Origin: Fen-330 sp050008465
GTDB lineage: Bacteria > Acidobacteriota > Terriglobia > Bryobacterales > Bryobacteraceae
Assembly: GCA_050008465.1 (NCBI GenBank)
Contig: JBEKMO010000007.1
Coordinates: 1 to 64,000 of the forward strand
Length of the DNA: 64,000 nucleotides
Direction of reading: 5' to 3'
The notes under the pieces were generated by a model, which did not search any database, had not been told where the DNA came from, and worked only from the letters and a program-made list of their open reading frames with translations. This document shows, piece by piece, positions 1 to 9,056 of this stretch. The position numbers and the translations under genes are program-made. Within the stretch, counting starts at the first letter, position 1; each line of letters opens with the position of its first letter.

Positions 1-1001
1 CGGTACTCCAGGTCCGCCACCCCAGGCACGGTGATCCGCGTCAGTTGCCCCAGCGTGTTGTAGCCGCGCGTCTCCAGCAGTGTCCCACCCGTGCCGGCGG
101 TGCGCATCTGCGTCAGCTCGCCCGACGGTCCGTAGGTCACATCCTTCACGATGTCGAGCGAGGGGTCGCCGTAGTTCAGCGGGCCCATGGTCATCTTCAC
201 CGGACGCCCCAGCGTGTCCTGCTCATAGCTGTAGGCCGGCGAATAGGCCCCCGGATACTTGGTCGGCCCCAGGTACCGGCCTTCGCTGTCGGAGGCGAAG
301 GTGGCCTCGAAATCCACCGTCTGCGTGTGCAGGGGATCGAGATAGCGATAAGCCCGCAGCCGCTTGGCCGTCATCAAGCCGCCTGGCGTGTAGCTGTACA
401 TCTCGGCGAAGTCCAGACCCGATGCTCCTCCGTTCCACTGGACGGCGGCGAGGCGGCCCCAGGCGTTCGAGGAGTAGTTGGGGTCGAGCGGGTTGGTGTC
501 GTAGGAGTAGGTGTAGCCGGCGGCCTGCGTCAGGCGGCCGTAGGAGTCGTAGTTGTAGGTGATCTGCTGACTCTTGGCGTCGGTTTTGGAGGCCAGCGAG
601 CCGTCGCCGTTGTAGGTGTAAGAGACCGTGCCGGTTTCCGGGTTGGTGGCACTGGCGAGGCGACCGGTGGAGAGGTCGTAATTGAAGCTGCGGGTCTGGG
701 TGAGGGAGCCGCGGGGCATCGAGACCAGCTTCAACTGGTTCAGCAGGTTGTAGGTGTAGTAGGATTCGTGCGTTCCGCCTCCCGGGGCGGGTTCGGTGAC
801 CTGGATGAGGTTGCCCAGGGCATCGGTGGTGTGCTTCTTCCATTTTCCCGCGGGATCGGTGATGGTGGTGCAGTTGCCCTGGTAGAGGTAGGTGGTGGCG
901 CTGCCGTCGGGGGCGGTGACGGTAACGGTGCGGCCCAGGGCGTCATAGGTGTAGGTGGTCCAGTAGACGGTGGCGCCCGGGGCGTGGGGCCGCGAGACGC
1001 G
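1..1001 (-). pseudogene. RHS/YD-repeat C-terminal continuation after frameshift, cut by window edge
   Basis: This open frame has no stop from about 1001 down to base 1 and encodes typical YD repeats (for example TYTYDALGRTV, YNTLGQLTRI). It lies in a different frame from the N-terminal part. The first codons read RVSRPHAPG, which in related acidobacterial RHS proteins (from memory) normally follows a CACSPLGKLK-like stretch. Here CACS is joined almost directly to RVSRP, so a short non-triplet deletion (roughly 17-20 bases) is the likely lesion. It could be a real mutation or an assembly error. The true 3' end lies left of the window. Confidence 0.7.
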
Positions 1002-4000
1002 AGCAGGCGCAACTGTCGTATTCGGTCTCGACCACGGACTGGACCGCCGAGGCGTCGCCGGTTTCGACCTTGATGGTGCGGCCCAGGCCGTCCTGCGTGG
1101 TCTTGACGACGCGGGCGCCGGTGGTGACGGTCACGGTGGAGGGATTGTAGGTGTAGGCGTAGGTCGTGTATGCGCCGTGCGGCGAGACGCTGCTGGAGGG
1201 ACGCCCGTAGGTGTCGTAGGCGATGGTGGAGTTGGCCTGGTTGGGGCCGGTGACCGAGGTCAGCCCCAGGAAGGAGCTGTAGGTGTAGCTGGTGGAAAGG
1301 TTGGACTCTCCGTTGGGGGTGAGGGCGTCCGGGGCGGCATAGTTGGTGTTGGGTGAATAGGTGGCGGACACCGTACGGCCGTAAGCGTCGTAAGTGGTGA
1401 CCGCCAAGCCCGCGATGTCGTAGGCCATCGACTTGAACACCCCGAGGCTGGCCGAGTAGCTCACGTTGCCGCGGACGGTGAAGGAAGTGTTGTAGGCGGG
1501 GTCGTGCTCGCGCAGGCCGGGGGCGGCGGTCAGGGGATAGTAGTTGTAGGCGTCGTAAGTGTTGCTGACCAGCGTGGTGGTGTTGGTTCCGTCGGTGACC
1601 GTGGAGGTAAGCAGCCGGTTGCGCATGTAGCGCGAGGTGTAAGCGGAAGTGGCCAGGTAGGTGTTGGTGTAGGTGCGCACCGGGTTGGTCAGGCTGCCGT
1701 AGTCGTAGAGCTTGGTCTGGGTGACGTTGCCGTAGGCGTCCAGGAGCTGTTCGGTCTTGCTGGTGCGCGCGTTGCCCGTGCCGGGGTCCAGGGTAGTCTG
1801 GACCTGCGCCAGGTACGGGCGGGACATGGAGTCTTGCGCCCAGGTGTAGGACTGGGTGCGGATGGCCGCGCCGCCAGAAGAAGTGCGGCCCTCGAAGCCG
1901 CTCAACAGGCCGACGGTCCACTGGGCCGTGTCGGTGAAGAAGCTCCAGTACTTGGCGGCGCCGGTGGGATCGGCGAGGGTGGTCCAGGCGTGGAGTTGGG
2001 AGCTGGGACTGTCGTCGTGAGAGAAGGTGTAGGCGGTTTCGGAGCCGCCGGAGGACTTGGCGAGGTAGCGGTACTGGATTTCGCGCAGGCTGCGGTTGCC
2101 GGGGTAGGTGAAGGGGCGGTAGGCCCAGCGCATCCAGCCGCCGTTTGGCTGGATCACGCGCGTCAATTCGCCCGAGGTGGCGGGCTGGGCGACGCCGCCG
2201 CCGCTCACCGGGTTGTACTCCATGGTGTGGCCGATGTTCAGTCCCGTGACCGTGACCTGGGTGAGCAGGCTGGTCCCGCCGAAGAAGGTGGTGGCGAAGG
2301 GGGAGTAGAGGTTCTGATTGGCGTAGGTGAAATGGTAGTTCTCGGCGTTGCCGATATTGCTGGAGACGTCGGTCAGGTGGGGGAGGTCGCCCGAGCCGTA
2401 GGTGAACCAGTAGGTGCGCCAGGGCCCGGTGTGCTGCACATCGGACTGCTTCGCGCGCACGTCCACGATCTCGGCAATACGGGCGCTGGAGTCCGGCCAG
2501 GCCACGCCCGCTCCCTGCTGGTAGCGGACCACGATCTGGTTCCCGTTGGTGTCCTGCATGATGGTGGGGTAGCGCGTGCCGGAGTCCTGCTCGGTGCCGG
2601 CGGCGACCGCGCCCATCACCCAGAAGCTGCCGTCGGGGAAATACAGCCTGTAGGTGGCGGGCTCGTACCTGAAGTAAACGGATTCCTGGGAGGTCCAGAG
2701 GCCGTTGGTGTTCACGTCGAGACGGTATTCGGCGCCGGTGGAGTCTGTGAAGGTGTAGTGATGCACGGAGGCCCAGCCCAACAAGTAGGGCGTGATGGAG
2801 CCGGCTTGCAGACGCCAGCCGACGCCGTAGCCGACGTCGTGGCCGAGCTTCCAGTCCCGGCCGCCCTCCTGACGCCAGATCTGGGAGTTGTAGCTGAGGG
2901 CAAAGGGCACTCCCGAGCCGTTGCGGCCCATGGCTTTGAGCAGCGGGAGGGTGAAGTTGAGGTTGCCGGAGCGGGTATCGATCTGCTCGCCGCCCGCGCC
3001 CCAGTAAGCGCCGGTGGGACGCAGCCCGACCTGCCGTGGATCGATGGCGCCGGCGGGTGGCGTGGTCACGCTGACGGAGGCGCCGGTCGGCTCGACGTTC
3101 AAGTGGTAGTCCATGGGGTACAGGGCGTAGGTGTAACTAGTGCCCGGGGAAACCGTGGCGTCGGTGAGCTCGGCGCCGGAGATCGCGGTAAGATACGAAC
3201 CGTTCCGATAAACGTAGTAGTAAGGCACGCCCACGCCATTGGCGCCGTCGGCCGGGGGATCCCATTGGACGTCGACGCGATTGGGCAGCGCCGAGATGGC
3301 GACGGAGGCGGTGTTGACGGGCGAAGGGGCGGTGCGGTCCAGCGGACCCAGGTCGACACGCGCGATGCTGTTTCCCGAGGGGGTGCCCCAGGCGCCCACG
3401 CCCGGTTTGCCAGAGGCGATGGAGGAGTCGCCGACGATGAAATAGAGTTCCCCGTCCACCCAGACCCCCACCGCCCAGGGGGACCTTATGACGCGGACGA
3501 TGGTATCCCGGTGACAGGGGACGGGGCTGGATGCGTACAGCGTAATCACCCCGGCCTGGCGCTTGTTGAGGGCCAGCGTGGCGGTGCAGGCGTTGCCGCT
3601 GAAGGTGGGGTTCTGGAGCTCGATCGAGTAGTACGTGCCTTGCGCCGAGGGGCCGGACATGGCGTCGGGGCTGGCCCGGAGATAGGCGGCGTAGGTGCCG
3701 CCGGAGGCGGTGAGGTTCAGCGTCATTCTGACTTCGTATTCGCTGGAGCCGTCCGGCACCGGCAGGGTCGAGATCCAGGCGCCGCCCGAGCTGGCGGGCG
3801 CGGTCAGACCGGTCGGGGTGGGGGTCACCGAACCGTTCTGACTCCACTTGGAGGCGTCGAAGGCAGTCAGCCCGTCGAAAGCATAGTAGAGGTAGCCGCC
3901 GGAGTTGCAGGTGAGCATGGCGCCGCTCCTCAGCGGCTGGTCCCAGGAACTTGCGCTGAAAGTGCGGGTCTGGCCGTCCTTGAATGCCAGCGGGAAGGGA

Positions 4001-4263
4001 TACCGGAAGTCGTGGCCGTCGCCCAGGTTGGCCGGCGTGGTCGCCAGGTAAGTCCGGGGCCCAATCGGGTGCTGCCAGGTTCCGAGTTGATAATAGATGT
4101 CGACGTTGAGCACGCTGTTGGGATCCGCATTGTCGTGCGCCGCGCCGTACAGGGCGCTGCAGTCGGAGTCGCCGAAATAGCCGTCGACTTCAGGCGGGTT
4201 CGCCCAAGCCGCGGGAGAGAAGGCGAGGGCCGCGGCCAGAATGAGGAGAAGTCGTCTGTTCAT
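943..4263 (-). CDS. Secreted RHS/YD-repeat protein, N-terminal part up to a frameshift
   Basis: Exported cell-surface protein of the RHS/YD-repeat type. Residues 1-21 form a clear signal peptide ending in AWA. A concanavalin/LamG-like region covers about 140-305 and a fibronectin type III-like domain about 306-400. From about 405 the RHS shell begins with a segment rich in W, G and Y, and YD-type repeats run towards the C terminus. The frame ends after the YDSCACS motif in a short alien tail. The repeats continue in another reading frame down to position 1, so the gene is frameshifted near 991-1003. The start ATG overlaps the stop of the upstream small gene by 4 bases, suggesting translational coupling. 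The family is known for polymorphic-toxin or wall-associated proteins; no toxin tip is visible because the 3' end lies outside the window. Confidence 0.85.
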   Translation of the reverse strand: MNRRLLLILAAALAFSPAAWANPPEVDGYFGDSDCSALYGAAHDNADPNSVLNVDIYYQLGTWQHPIGPRTYLATTPANLGDGHDFRYPFPLAFKDGQTRTFSASSWDQPLRSGAMLTCNSGGYLYYAFDGLTAFDASKWSQNGSVTPTPTGLTAPASSGGAWISTLPVPDGSSEYEVRMTLNLTASGGTYAAYLRASPDAMSGPSAQGTYYSIELQNPTFSGNACTATLALNKRQAGVITLYASSPVPCHRDTIVRVIRSPWAVGVWVDGELYFIVGDSSIASGKPGVGAWGTPSGNSIARVDLGPLDRTAPSPVNTASVAISALPNRVDVQWDPPADGANGVGVPYYYVYRNGSYLTAISGAELTDATVSPGTSYTYALYPMDYHLNVEPTGASVSVTTPPAGAIDPRQVGLRPTGAYWGAGGEQIDTRSGNLNFTLPLLKAMGRNGSGVPFALSYNSQIWRQEGGRDWKLGHDVGYGVGWRLQAGSITPYLLGWASVHHYTFTDSTGAEYRLDVNTNGLWTSQESVYFRYEPATYRLYFPDGSFWVMGAVAAGTEQDSGTRYPTIMQDTNGNQIVVRYQQGAGVAWPDSSARIAEIVDVRAKQSDVQHTGPWRTYWFTYGSGDLPHLTDVSSNIGNAENYHFTYANQNLYSPFATTFFGGTSLLTQVTVTGLNIGHTMEYNPVSGGGVAQPATSGELTRVIQPNGGWMRWAYRPFTYPGNRSLREIQYRYLAKSSGGSETAYTFSHDDSPSSQLHAWTTLADPTGAAKYWSFFTDTAQWTVGLLSGFEGRTSSGGAAIRTQSYTWAQDSMSRPYLAQVQTTLDPGTGNARTSKTEQLLDAYGNVTQTKLYDYGSLTNPVRTYTNTYLATSAYTSRYMRNRLLTSTVTDGTNTTTLVSNTYDAYNYYPLTAAPGLREHDPAYNTSFTVRGNVSYSASLGVFKSMAYDIAGLAVTTYDAYGRTVSATYSPNTNYAAPDALTPNGESNLSTSYTYSSFLGLTSVTGPNQANSTIAYDTYGRPSSSVSPHGAYTTYAYTYNPSTVTVTTGARVVKTTQDGLGRTIKVETGDASAVQSVVETEYDSCACSRLAAPRPGRHRLLDHLHL

Positions 4264-4682
4264 GGCACCCTCACTCCGAAATGCCGCGGGTCGAAGTCCT
4301 TCTTGTGCTTGCGGAACTCCTTCTCGATGTCGGCGGGATTATCCTTGCCCTTCTCGAAGATCTTGACGTCGTGGCGGAGGTCCTTGTCGTCGAGGATGGC
4401 CTTGAGGCCGGCGCGGTCTCGGGCCACCAACTCGACCAGGGCGGACATGCCGTCGTCGCTGATCTGGAAGCTGAAGGCGATGATGCCTTCGCCCGACGGG
4501 GCAGCGCCCGGCAGGGGGGCGTACATGGGACGCCGGGGATCGGTGGGGGTGCCGCTGCCGATCATCGGGACGACGGCAAGGACTCTCTCGTAAGTGTTCC
4601 CCATATCCACCTTGCGCTGGGCGGATAAGGGCGCAACCTCGAGGATTAGAAGGGAAAGCAAAGCCATGCGACGCTGTTTCAC
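4260..4682 (-). CDS. Small secreted hypothetical protein upstream of the RHS gene
   Basis: Function not recognised. An ORF can be drawn from an ATG at 4751, but the better start is the GTG at 4680-4682. A GGAGG (complement of 4689-4693) sits 6 bases before it, and starting there gives a textbook signal peptide (VKQRRMALLSLLILEVAPLSA). The mature protein is about 120 residues, with many charged residues in its C-terminal half (KIFEKGKDNPADIEKEF, KHKKDFDPRH). The stop overlaps the ATG of the RHS gene (ATGA), so the two are probably co-translated. It may act with the RHS protein, but nothing in the sequence proves it. Confidence 0.65.
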   Translation of the reverse strand: MKQRRMALLSLLILEVAPLSAQRKVDMGNTYERVLAVVPMIGSGTPTDPRRPMYAPLPGAAPSGEGIIAFSFQISDDGMSALVELVARDRAGLKAILDDKDLRHDVKIFEKGKDNPADIEKEFRKHKKDFDPRHFGVRVP

Positions 4683-4799
4683 GCGTGTCCTCCGCGAACG
4701 TGAAAAGTACTTTCTGGTGTTATAGTGCAATTCGAGGGCGGAGCGTTTCATGTGTGAACGGAAACTAATGGGGGGGCGCGAGGAACGGCGTGATGGGCA

Positions 4800-5591
4800 T
4801 CAGGCGCCCGATGGCGAGACAGGGCCGGCCGTTCTGAGGCGCCGGCCGAATGAGAATCGGACGGCTCGGGACGGGCAAACGGAGATGCAGTGTCCGCACA
4901 GGATGCATTCGTCGGACCGCATGGCACCGGCCAGGACCATCTCTTGAACGTCCAGGCTCATCGGGCAGGTGCGTGAGCACAGCGTGCAGCGGCGGCATTT
5001 GCCAGGGTCGGCCGCGACTCGCAGGGAGGGCAGGCCGGTACGCTGGCCCAGGCGGCTCCCGAAGATCATGAGCGGCGCGATCCAGCAGAGGTAATGGCAG
5101 GTAGCCCACCTGCCAACCAGAAGCGCCGGCGGCACGACAATCAGGAAGGCCCCGTAGCGGAACAGGAACGAGCGGGTCGCGCCGGCGCCGGCCGTTCCGA
5201 ACATGAGGTCCACCTGGTGGAAGCCGCGGGCGTGAACGACTCCGATCAAGATCACCGCCGCCCAGAGGCCGAACACCACGTACTTGCTCCAGTACTTCCT
5301 CCTCCCCTCCAGCCGCTTTGCCCCGAGAGCCGTGCAACACTCTTGCACCGCCGCGCCCGGACAGAACCAGCCGCAGAACGCCCGCCCCAGAAGCAGCGAC
5401 GCCAACGCCAGGAATCCGTAAGTCAGAAGGCTGGCAACCAGGATGCCCCGAAACGCTCCGACCACGCTAACCACAGGCGAGAGGAACAGATGGAACAGAG
5501 GCAGCAGTTGAAACAGAGCGAAGGCGGCGAAGAACGCGATCTTGCGGACGGTTTGCGTCACGTCGCCTCGCTCCACCCGCCGGGCGGACAT
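4800..5591 (-). CDS. Membrane-bound 4Fe-4S binding protein (NapH/CcoG-like)
   Basis: Polytopic inner-membrane iron-sulfur protein with about five hydrophobic segments. An N-terminal CGWFCPG motif (C73, C77) is characteristic of the NapH/NosR/CcoG group. Two classical ferredoxin clusters follow: C199-x2-C-x2-C-x3-C and C229-x2-C-x2-C-x3-C, the second reading CILCGHCISVCP. A further cysteine pair lies in the HYLC segment (about 165-170). Such proteins carry electrons between the quinone pool and periplasmic reductases, or assist copper/haem enzyme maturation; which applies here is unknown. It is the last gene of an ECF sigma operon, 20 bases behind a four-helix membrane protein. Confidence 0.8.
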   Translation of the reverse strand: MSARRVERGDVTQTVRKIAFFAAFALFQLLPLFHLFLSPVVSVVGAFRGILVASLLTYGFLALASLLLGRAFCGWFCPGAAVQECCTALGAKRLEGRRKYWSKYVVFGLWAAVILIGVVHARGFHQVDLMFGTAGAGATRSFLFRYGAFLIVVPPALLVGRWATCHYLCWIAPLMIFGSRLGQRTGLPSLRVAADPGKCRRCTLCSRTCPMSLDVQEMVLAGAMRSDECILCGHCISVCPSRAVRFSFGRRLRTAGPVSPSGA

Positions 5592-5610
5592 TCGCCGCTG
5601 CCTCCCTCCA

Positions 5611-6024
5611 TCAGGCGACCCCCAGCATGGCGTTGAAGAAGCCGACGAGGTACTTCCAGACGAGGTAGTAGATGATCACGAGGCCAGGGAGGACCAGCCA
5701 GAACACCGTAACGAAGTAACTCGGAAATGGGAAGGCCATCGCTCGGGCAGCGAACAGGGCGAGCGGCAGCAGGATCGCCGGCAGCAGCGCGCCGTGGATG
5801 CCCAGGGGAAGGCGGCGGTGGGAGTGCTGAGCCGCGTAGAACATGTTCCACACGCCCCAGAGATTGGGGACCAGGGCCAGGGGGAAGATGACGACGCGCT
5901 CGATCGGGAATTCTATGTTGTAGACGAACCGGGACGCACAGAAGAACCCGAAGATCGCCAGTACGAACATGGTGGGGAACACGATTCCCGCCATGTAGGC
6001 TCGAAGATAAGGGTGCGTGCTCAT
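5611..6024 (-). CDS. Four-helix integral membrane protein
   Basis: Product of 137 residues with four strongly hydrophobic segments (about 10-30, 42-60, 75-95 and 103-125) and short basic loops (HSHRRLP). No family was recognised with confidence. It lies between the putative anti-sigma gene and the membrane iron-sulfur protein with short spacing, so it is probably co-transcribed under the ECF sigma factor. A role as membrane partner of the iron-sulfur protein is an inference from position only. Confidence 0.6.
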   Translation of the reverse strand: MSTHPYLRAYMAGIVFPTMFVLAIFGFFCASRFVYNIEFPIERVVIFPLALVPNLWGVWNMFYAAQHSHRRLPLGIHGALLPAILLPLALFAARAMAFPFPSYFVTVFWLVLPGLVIIYYLVWKYLVGFFNAMLGVA

Positions 6025-6037
6025 TTGAGTTTCTCCA

Positions 6038-6259
6038 TTACAGGTGATACAGAAGACTTGGAATTACTTGGGGAAAGACCAGGATCCAGGCCCCGGCCAT
6101 GGCAGCGAGGATCCAATCGAGCCAGGAGCGTTGCCCGTTCCCCTGGTCCAGTTTGCGCAACATGCGAGGCCAGAGATCGCGCTCCAACCCGGCGTTTGCC
6201 GGCGGGCGGAACGATTTGCGCAGCAGATCTCGAAGCTTGGCGTCGTTGTTTTCGTTCAT
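6038..6259 (-). CDS. Small single-span membrane protein, putative anti-sigma factor
   Basis: Product of 73 residues: a charged N-terminal half (residues 1-45, with RDLLRKSFRPP) followed by one transmembrane segment (about 46-66). The start overlaps the sigma factor stop by 4 bases (ATGA), the usual coupling of a sigma factor with its anti-sigma factor. It has no zinc-binding HxxxCxxC motif, so it would be a non-zinc type if it is an anti-sigma factor. The layout resembles short membrane-anchored ECF regulators. Confidence 0.6.
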   Translation of the reverse strand: MNENNDAKLRDLLRKSFRPPANAGLERDLWPRMLRKLDQGNGQRSWLDWILAAMAGAWILVFPQVIPSLLYHL

Positions 6260-6774
6260 GGTTCCACTCCCAGCCGTCTCAGCTTCTTCCGCAACAGCCG
6301 GACGGCGCGAAACTGGCGAGACTTGACGGCTGCGACCGAGATGCCCAGCGTCTGGGCGACTTCCGAATAGGGGCTCTCTTCGATCAGCGCGAGCTCGGCG
6401 ACGGCCCGCAGCTTCGGCGGCAGGCCACCAAAGGCGAGCCGGACCGCGGCGTGCACTCCCTCCACCGCGGCGTCCGGCCCGGCCGAGGTCTCCGGCACGT
6501 CCTGGACGAGGTTGGCCTCACGGCGGGCCCCCTTCAGGTGGCTGAAAGCAAGGTGTGTCGCAATCCTGTGCGCCCATGCCCCGAACGCGCGCTTCGGGTC
6601 GAAGCGGGCGCGCGACCGGTAGATCCGCCAGAAGGTCTCGATGGTGAGGTCCTCGGCGGCTGCCGGGTCCCGCACCACCCGGACGATCCAGCCGTACACC
6701 TGGCTCTGGAACTGGCGGAAGACTGTCTCGAACGCGTCGATGTCGCCTACCGCGAAGCGTTCGAGAAGTTCCAT
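6256..6774 (-). CDS. ECF-type RNA polymerase sigma factor
   Basis: Product of 172 residues, normal for the ECF group. Region 2 covers about 5-75 (FRQFQSQVYGWIVRVVRDPAAAEDL, then TFWRIYRSRARFD). Region 4 covers about 112-165 with a helix-turn-helix (YSEVAQTLGISVAAVKSRQFRA). A strong ribosome binding site, GAGGAG, sits 7 bases before the ATG. It heads a four-gene operon with a putative anti-sigma protein, a membrane protein and a membrane iron-sulfur protein. It most likely senses an envelope or redox signal and drives its own operon. No ECF promoter motif was identified with confidence in the 175 bases upstream. Confidence 0.9.
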   Translation of the reverse strand: MELLERFAVGDIDAFETVFRQFQSQVYGWIVRVVRDPAAAEDLTIETFWRIYRSRARFDPKRAFGAWAHRIATHLAFSHLKGARREANLVQDVPETSAGPDAAVEGVHAAVRLAFGGLPPKLRAVAELALIEESPYSEVAQTLGISVAAVKSRQFRAVRLLRKKLRRLGVEP

Positions 6775-6950
6775 TGCCGTTCTCCTCTTGTATTACCGCA
6801 CGGAAGCCTCCCCGGTTTTGTTTTTTTTCGGGCGCCAGGTCTGTGTCCTTCCGCACCGCCGGTGGGGCAGTAGGGTCACAAGCTCGCGTTTTCCGCTGCA
6901 ACCCCCTTTTCAGGGGAGACGTCTGGGTGTCAGAATAGGGGGACGCCATC

Positions 6951-7994
6951 ATGAAAACGCTGTTCCAGGTTTTCGCAGTATCGGGCCTGTTCGTCGCCTG
7001 GGCGCAAGCCCAACCGAGCTCGGTCCCGGCGCCGGGTCGCATCGGTCCCCGGCCCGAGGTGTGCGCCCATCCACCCGATTACTTCCCGCTCGAGGTAGGG
7101 AACTTGTGGATCTACCAGGGCGGCGGCAGTTACGCCGGAAAGACCCTTACGTTGGAGATCACCAAGACGGGTGAGTTCAACGGCAAGACTTACTTCGTAC
7201 TCAGCGGCTTCCCGGAGAAGGATTACTGGCTGCGCAGAGACGAGAGCGGCTCGGTGGTGGCTTATGACCCGAGTCAAGCGGTGGAGCAGACTTGGTGGGC
7301 CTTCCAAGCCCCGCTCGGCAAGCAGTACACCACGTATCTGCCCGGCACTTGCTGCCGCCTCGCCTTGGTCAGCTCCCGCAGCCTGCCCTACGAGGGCCCC
7401 ATCGGCAAGTACGATTGCGCTCTCGATATACTCTACCCGGGGGTCTTCCAGGTCGGTATCGAGCGCGAGGTGTTCCTGCCCAATGTAGGCCTGGCCTTCC
7501 GCAGCCAGGCTACTGGAGGGCCCAGCTACGGCTCCTATGAGCTGACCTACGCCCGCGTTGGCGGCACGACCGTGGGGCCGGCGCCGGAGTTCAGCTTCGC
7601 GCTGGCCCTCGACAACTCGATCTATGTCGTGAACATGATGCCGCCGGTGGATCCGGGGACCGCCGCGCCGCTTGCGAACGTGCGAATGACTTTGCGCAAC
7701 ACCGCGCAACCGGTCACGCTCACCTTCCCCACCGGCCAAACGTTCGATTTCGTCATCCGAAACGAAAAAGGGGAAACCGTGTACCGCTGGTCGGACGGGC
7801 AGGCGTTCCCGCAAATCGTCCGAACCGAGGTGTTCGGGCCTGGCGAGAAGAACTTCCTGCTGCAGGTGCGCCTGAACGGACCGGACAAAAACCCTCTGCC
7901 GCAGGGCCACTACGTCGCCGAGGGCTGGCTCACCACCGCGGGAACGAGGGTCTTCGTCGCCTCCGTCGGCTTTGAAGTCCGATGGGTGTACTGA
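6951..7994 (+). CDS. Secreted protein with C-terminal BsuPI-like domain
   Basis: Exported protein of 347 residues with a signal peptide (1-20, ending AQA). A central beta-rich domain opens with YFPLEVGNLWIYQ, a motif seen in many acidobacterial secreted proteins, and contains a CC pair (PGTCCRLA). The last roughly 100 residues resemble the BsuPI family (intracellular proteinase inhibitor of Bacillus), judged from LTFPTGQTFDFVIRN, then WSDGQAF and a closing beta segment. Protease inhibition is not established for this architecture. It is monocistronic, divergent from the ECF operon and convergent with the next gene (3-base gap). Confidence 0.75.
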   Translation: MKTLFQVFAVSGLFVAWAQAQPSSVPAPGRIGPRPEVCAHPPDYFPLEVGNLWIYQGGGSYAGKTLTLEITKTGEFNGKTYFVLSGFPEKDYWLRRDESGSVVAYDPSQAVEQTWWAFQAPLGKQYTTYLPGTCCRLALVSSRSLPYEGPIGKYDCALDILYPGVFQVGIEREVFLPNVGLAFRSQATGGPSYGSYELTYARVGGTTVGPAPEFSFALALDNSIYVVNMMPPVDPGTAAPLANVRMTLRNTAQPVTLTFPTGQTFDFVIRNEKGETVYRWSDGQAFPQIVRTEVFGPGEKNFLLQVRLNGPDKNPLPQGHYVAEGWLTTAGTRVFVASVGFEVRWVY

Positions 7995-7997
7995 CGC

Positions 7998-9002
7998 TTA
8001 CTTCTTGATGTAGTTGCGGTGGACCCAGCCGGCGCCGTCACGCGACTCGAAGAGCATCTCTTGGTCGCCTTCGCGCCTGACCAGCTTCACCCGCCGGTTG
8101 ATGTCCACCGCCGACTCCTTCCCCGCCTCGGCGTCGCGCAGCAAGGCCTGGACGGCGGAGACCGAGCACGGAGGGAACGACTTCCCTTTTTCCAGCAGCC
8201 GCACCGCCTCGACCGCGGTGGATTTGAGCAGCTTCGGCCACATGGCGGCAAACAGTTCGGGCGAGGAGTAGAGGTCCGCGCTGTTCACCTCGCCGTTGAC
8301 CGCGAAGGCCAGCCCGACCACGTCCGCCTTGCCGGCGACCACACCGTTTAGGGCTTTGACGTAGCCGTCGACCGCCCGGACGACGGGCCGGCTTTCCAGG
8401 CTGAGCTGGTAGCTGGAGGGAGAGGCTGGCGCGTGGACTCCGCTGCCCGAGCCGCCGCCCCCGGTCCCGGCGTTCCTGCCCAGGGCTACCTGTGTCTGGG
8501 CAACCTTGTTCCAGACGTCTGTTTGGCTATTATTGGCCTGCGCGGCAATTTTGACGTTCTTGGCGCCGTTCATGTCCACCGAACTGGCGAACTGGTGCGC
8601 CGGCTCGGCGCCGCGCTGGCTCCAGCGCCCGTGCTCGACGCAGAAAGCCGAGATGGGCACCTTGCCAGAGCGGGGCGCCAGGACGAAGTCGTTGCTCAGC
8701 ATGCGGTCCTGGTCGCCGCCCTTGACGATATCGCCTCCCTGGATGAAGACGTCCTGATCGGACAGGTTCTCGATCGCCAACTGGTTCACGTTCTTGGTTT
8801 CATGGACCACGACCTTCTTCTGCTCCATGGCGGCCTTGAGCGTCAGATAGGTGGTCTTCCCGCCGCTCGCGCCGTGGATCAGGAACAGGGACAGGTTGTC
8901 GTGGGTATAGGGTCCGGATATCCGGTATTCAGCCGGAGGAGCAGCCGCCAGCAGCAGAGTACACACCAGCGGCAGAGAAAGACTTGCGGTTCTCACAAGC
9001 AC
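7998..9002 (-). CDS. Secreted ARPP-1 domain protein
   Basis: Protein of 334 residues with a signal peptide (about 1-24). The body matches the ARPP-1 family as I know it: LTLKAAMEQKKVVVHET early, then the family-typical VFIQGGDIVKGGDQDR, and VPISAFCVEHGRW. A low-complexity glycine/serine linker (GTGGGGSGSG, about 170-182) divides the halves. The C-terminal half has a conserved-looking AFAVNGEV segment and ends with a basic tail. The family occurs near phosphatase and ADP-ribosylglycohydrolase domains, and its biochemical role is unknown. Confidence 0.75.
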   Translation of the reverse strand: MLVRTASLSLPLVCTLLLAAAPPAEYRISGPYTHDNLSLFLIHGASGGKTTYLTLKAAMEQKKVVVHETKNVNQLAIENLSDQDVFIQGGDIVKGGDQDRMLSNDFVLAPRSGKVPISAFCVEHGRWSQRGAEPAHQFASSVDMNGAKNVKIAAQANNSQTDVWNKVAQTQVALGRNAGTGGGGSGSGVHAPASPSSYQLSLESRPVVRAVDGYVKALNGVVAGKADVVGLAFAVNGEVNSADLYSSPELFAAMWPKLLKSTAVEAVRLLEKGKSFPPCSVSAVQALLRDAEAGKESAVDINRRVKLVRREGDQEMLFESRDGAGWVHRNYIKK

Positions 9003-9056
9003 CTTCCTTTCCTCTGCGCTGGTAGATTGGACGCCGCACGAAGGGGCGAGGTTCCC

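Noticed and set aside
1504..4593. Long plus-strand ORF of about 1030 codons opposite the RHS gene
   Set aside because: It is valine/glycine-rich antisense translation of a GC-rich gene, with no domain and no ribosome binding site. The minus-strand protein has a signal peptide and recognisable domains.
6825..6835. T-rich run before the ECF sigma gene as a terminator
   Set aside because: A run of eight T follows only a short unstructured GC segment, and no gene on the plus strand ends there.
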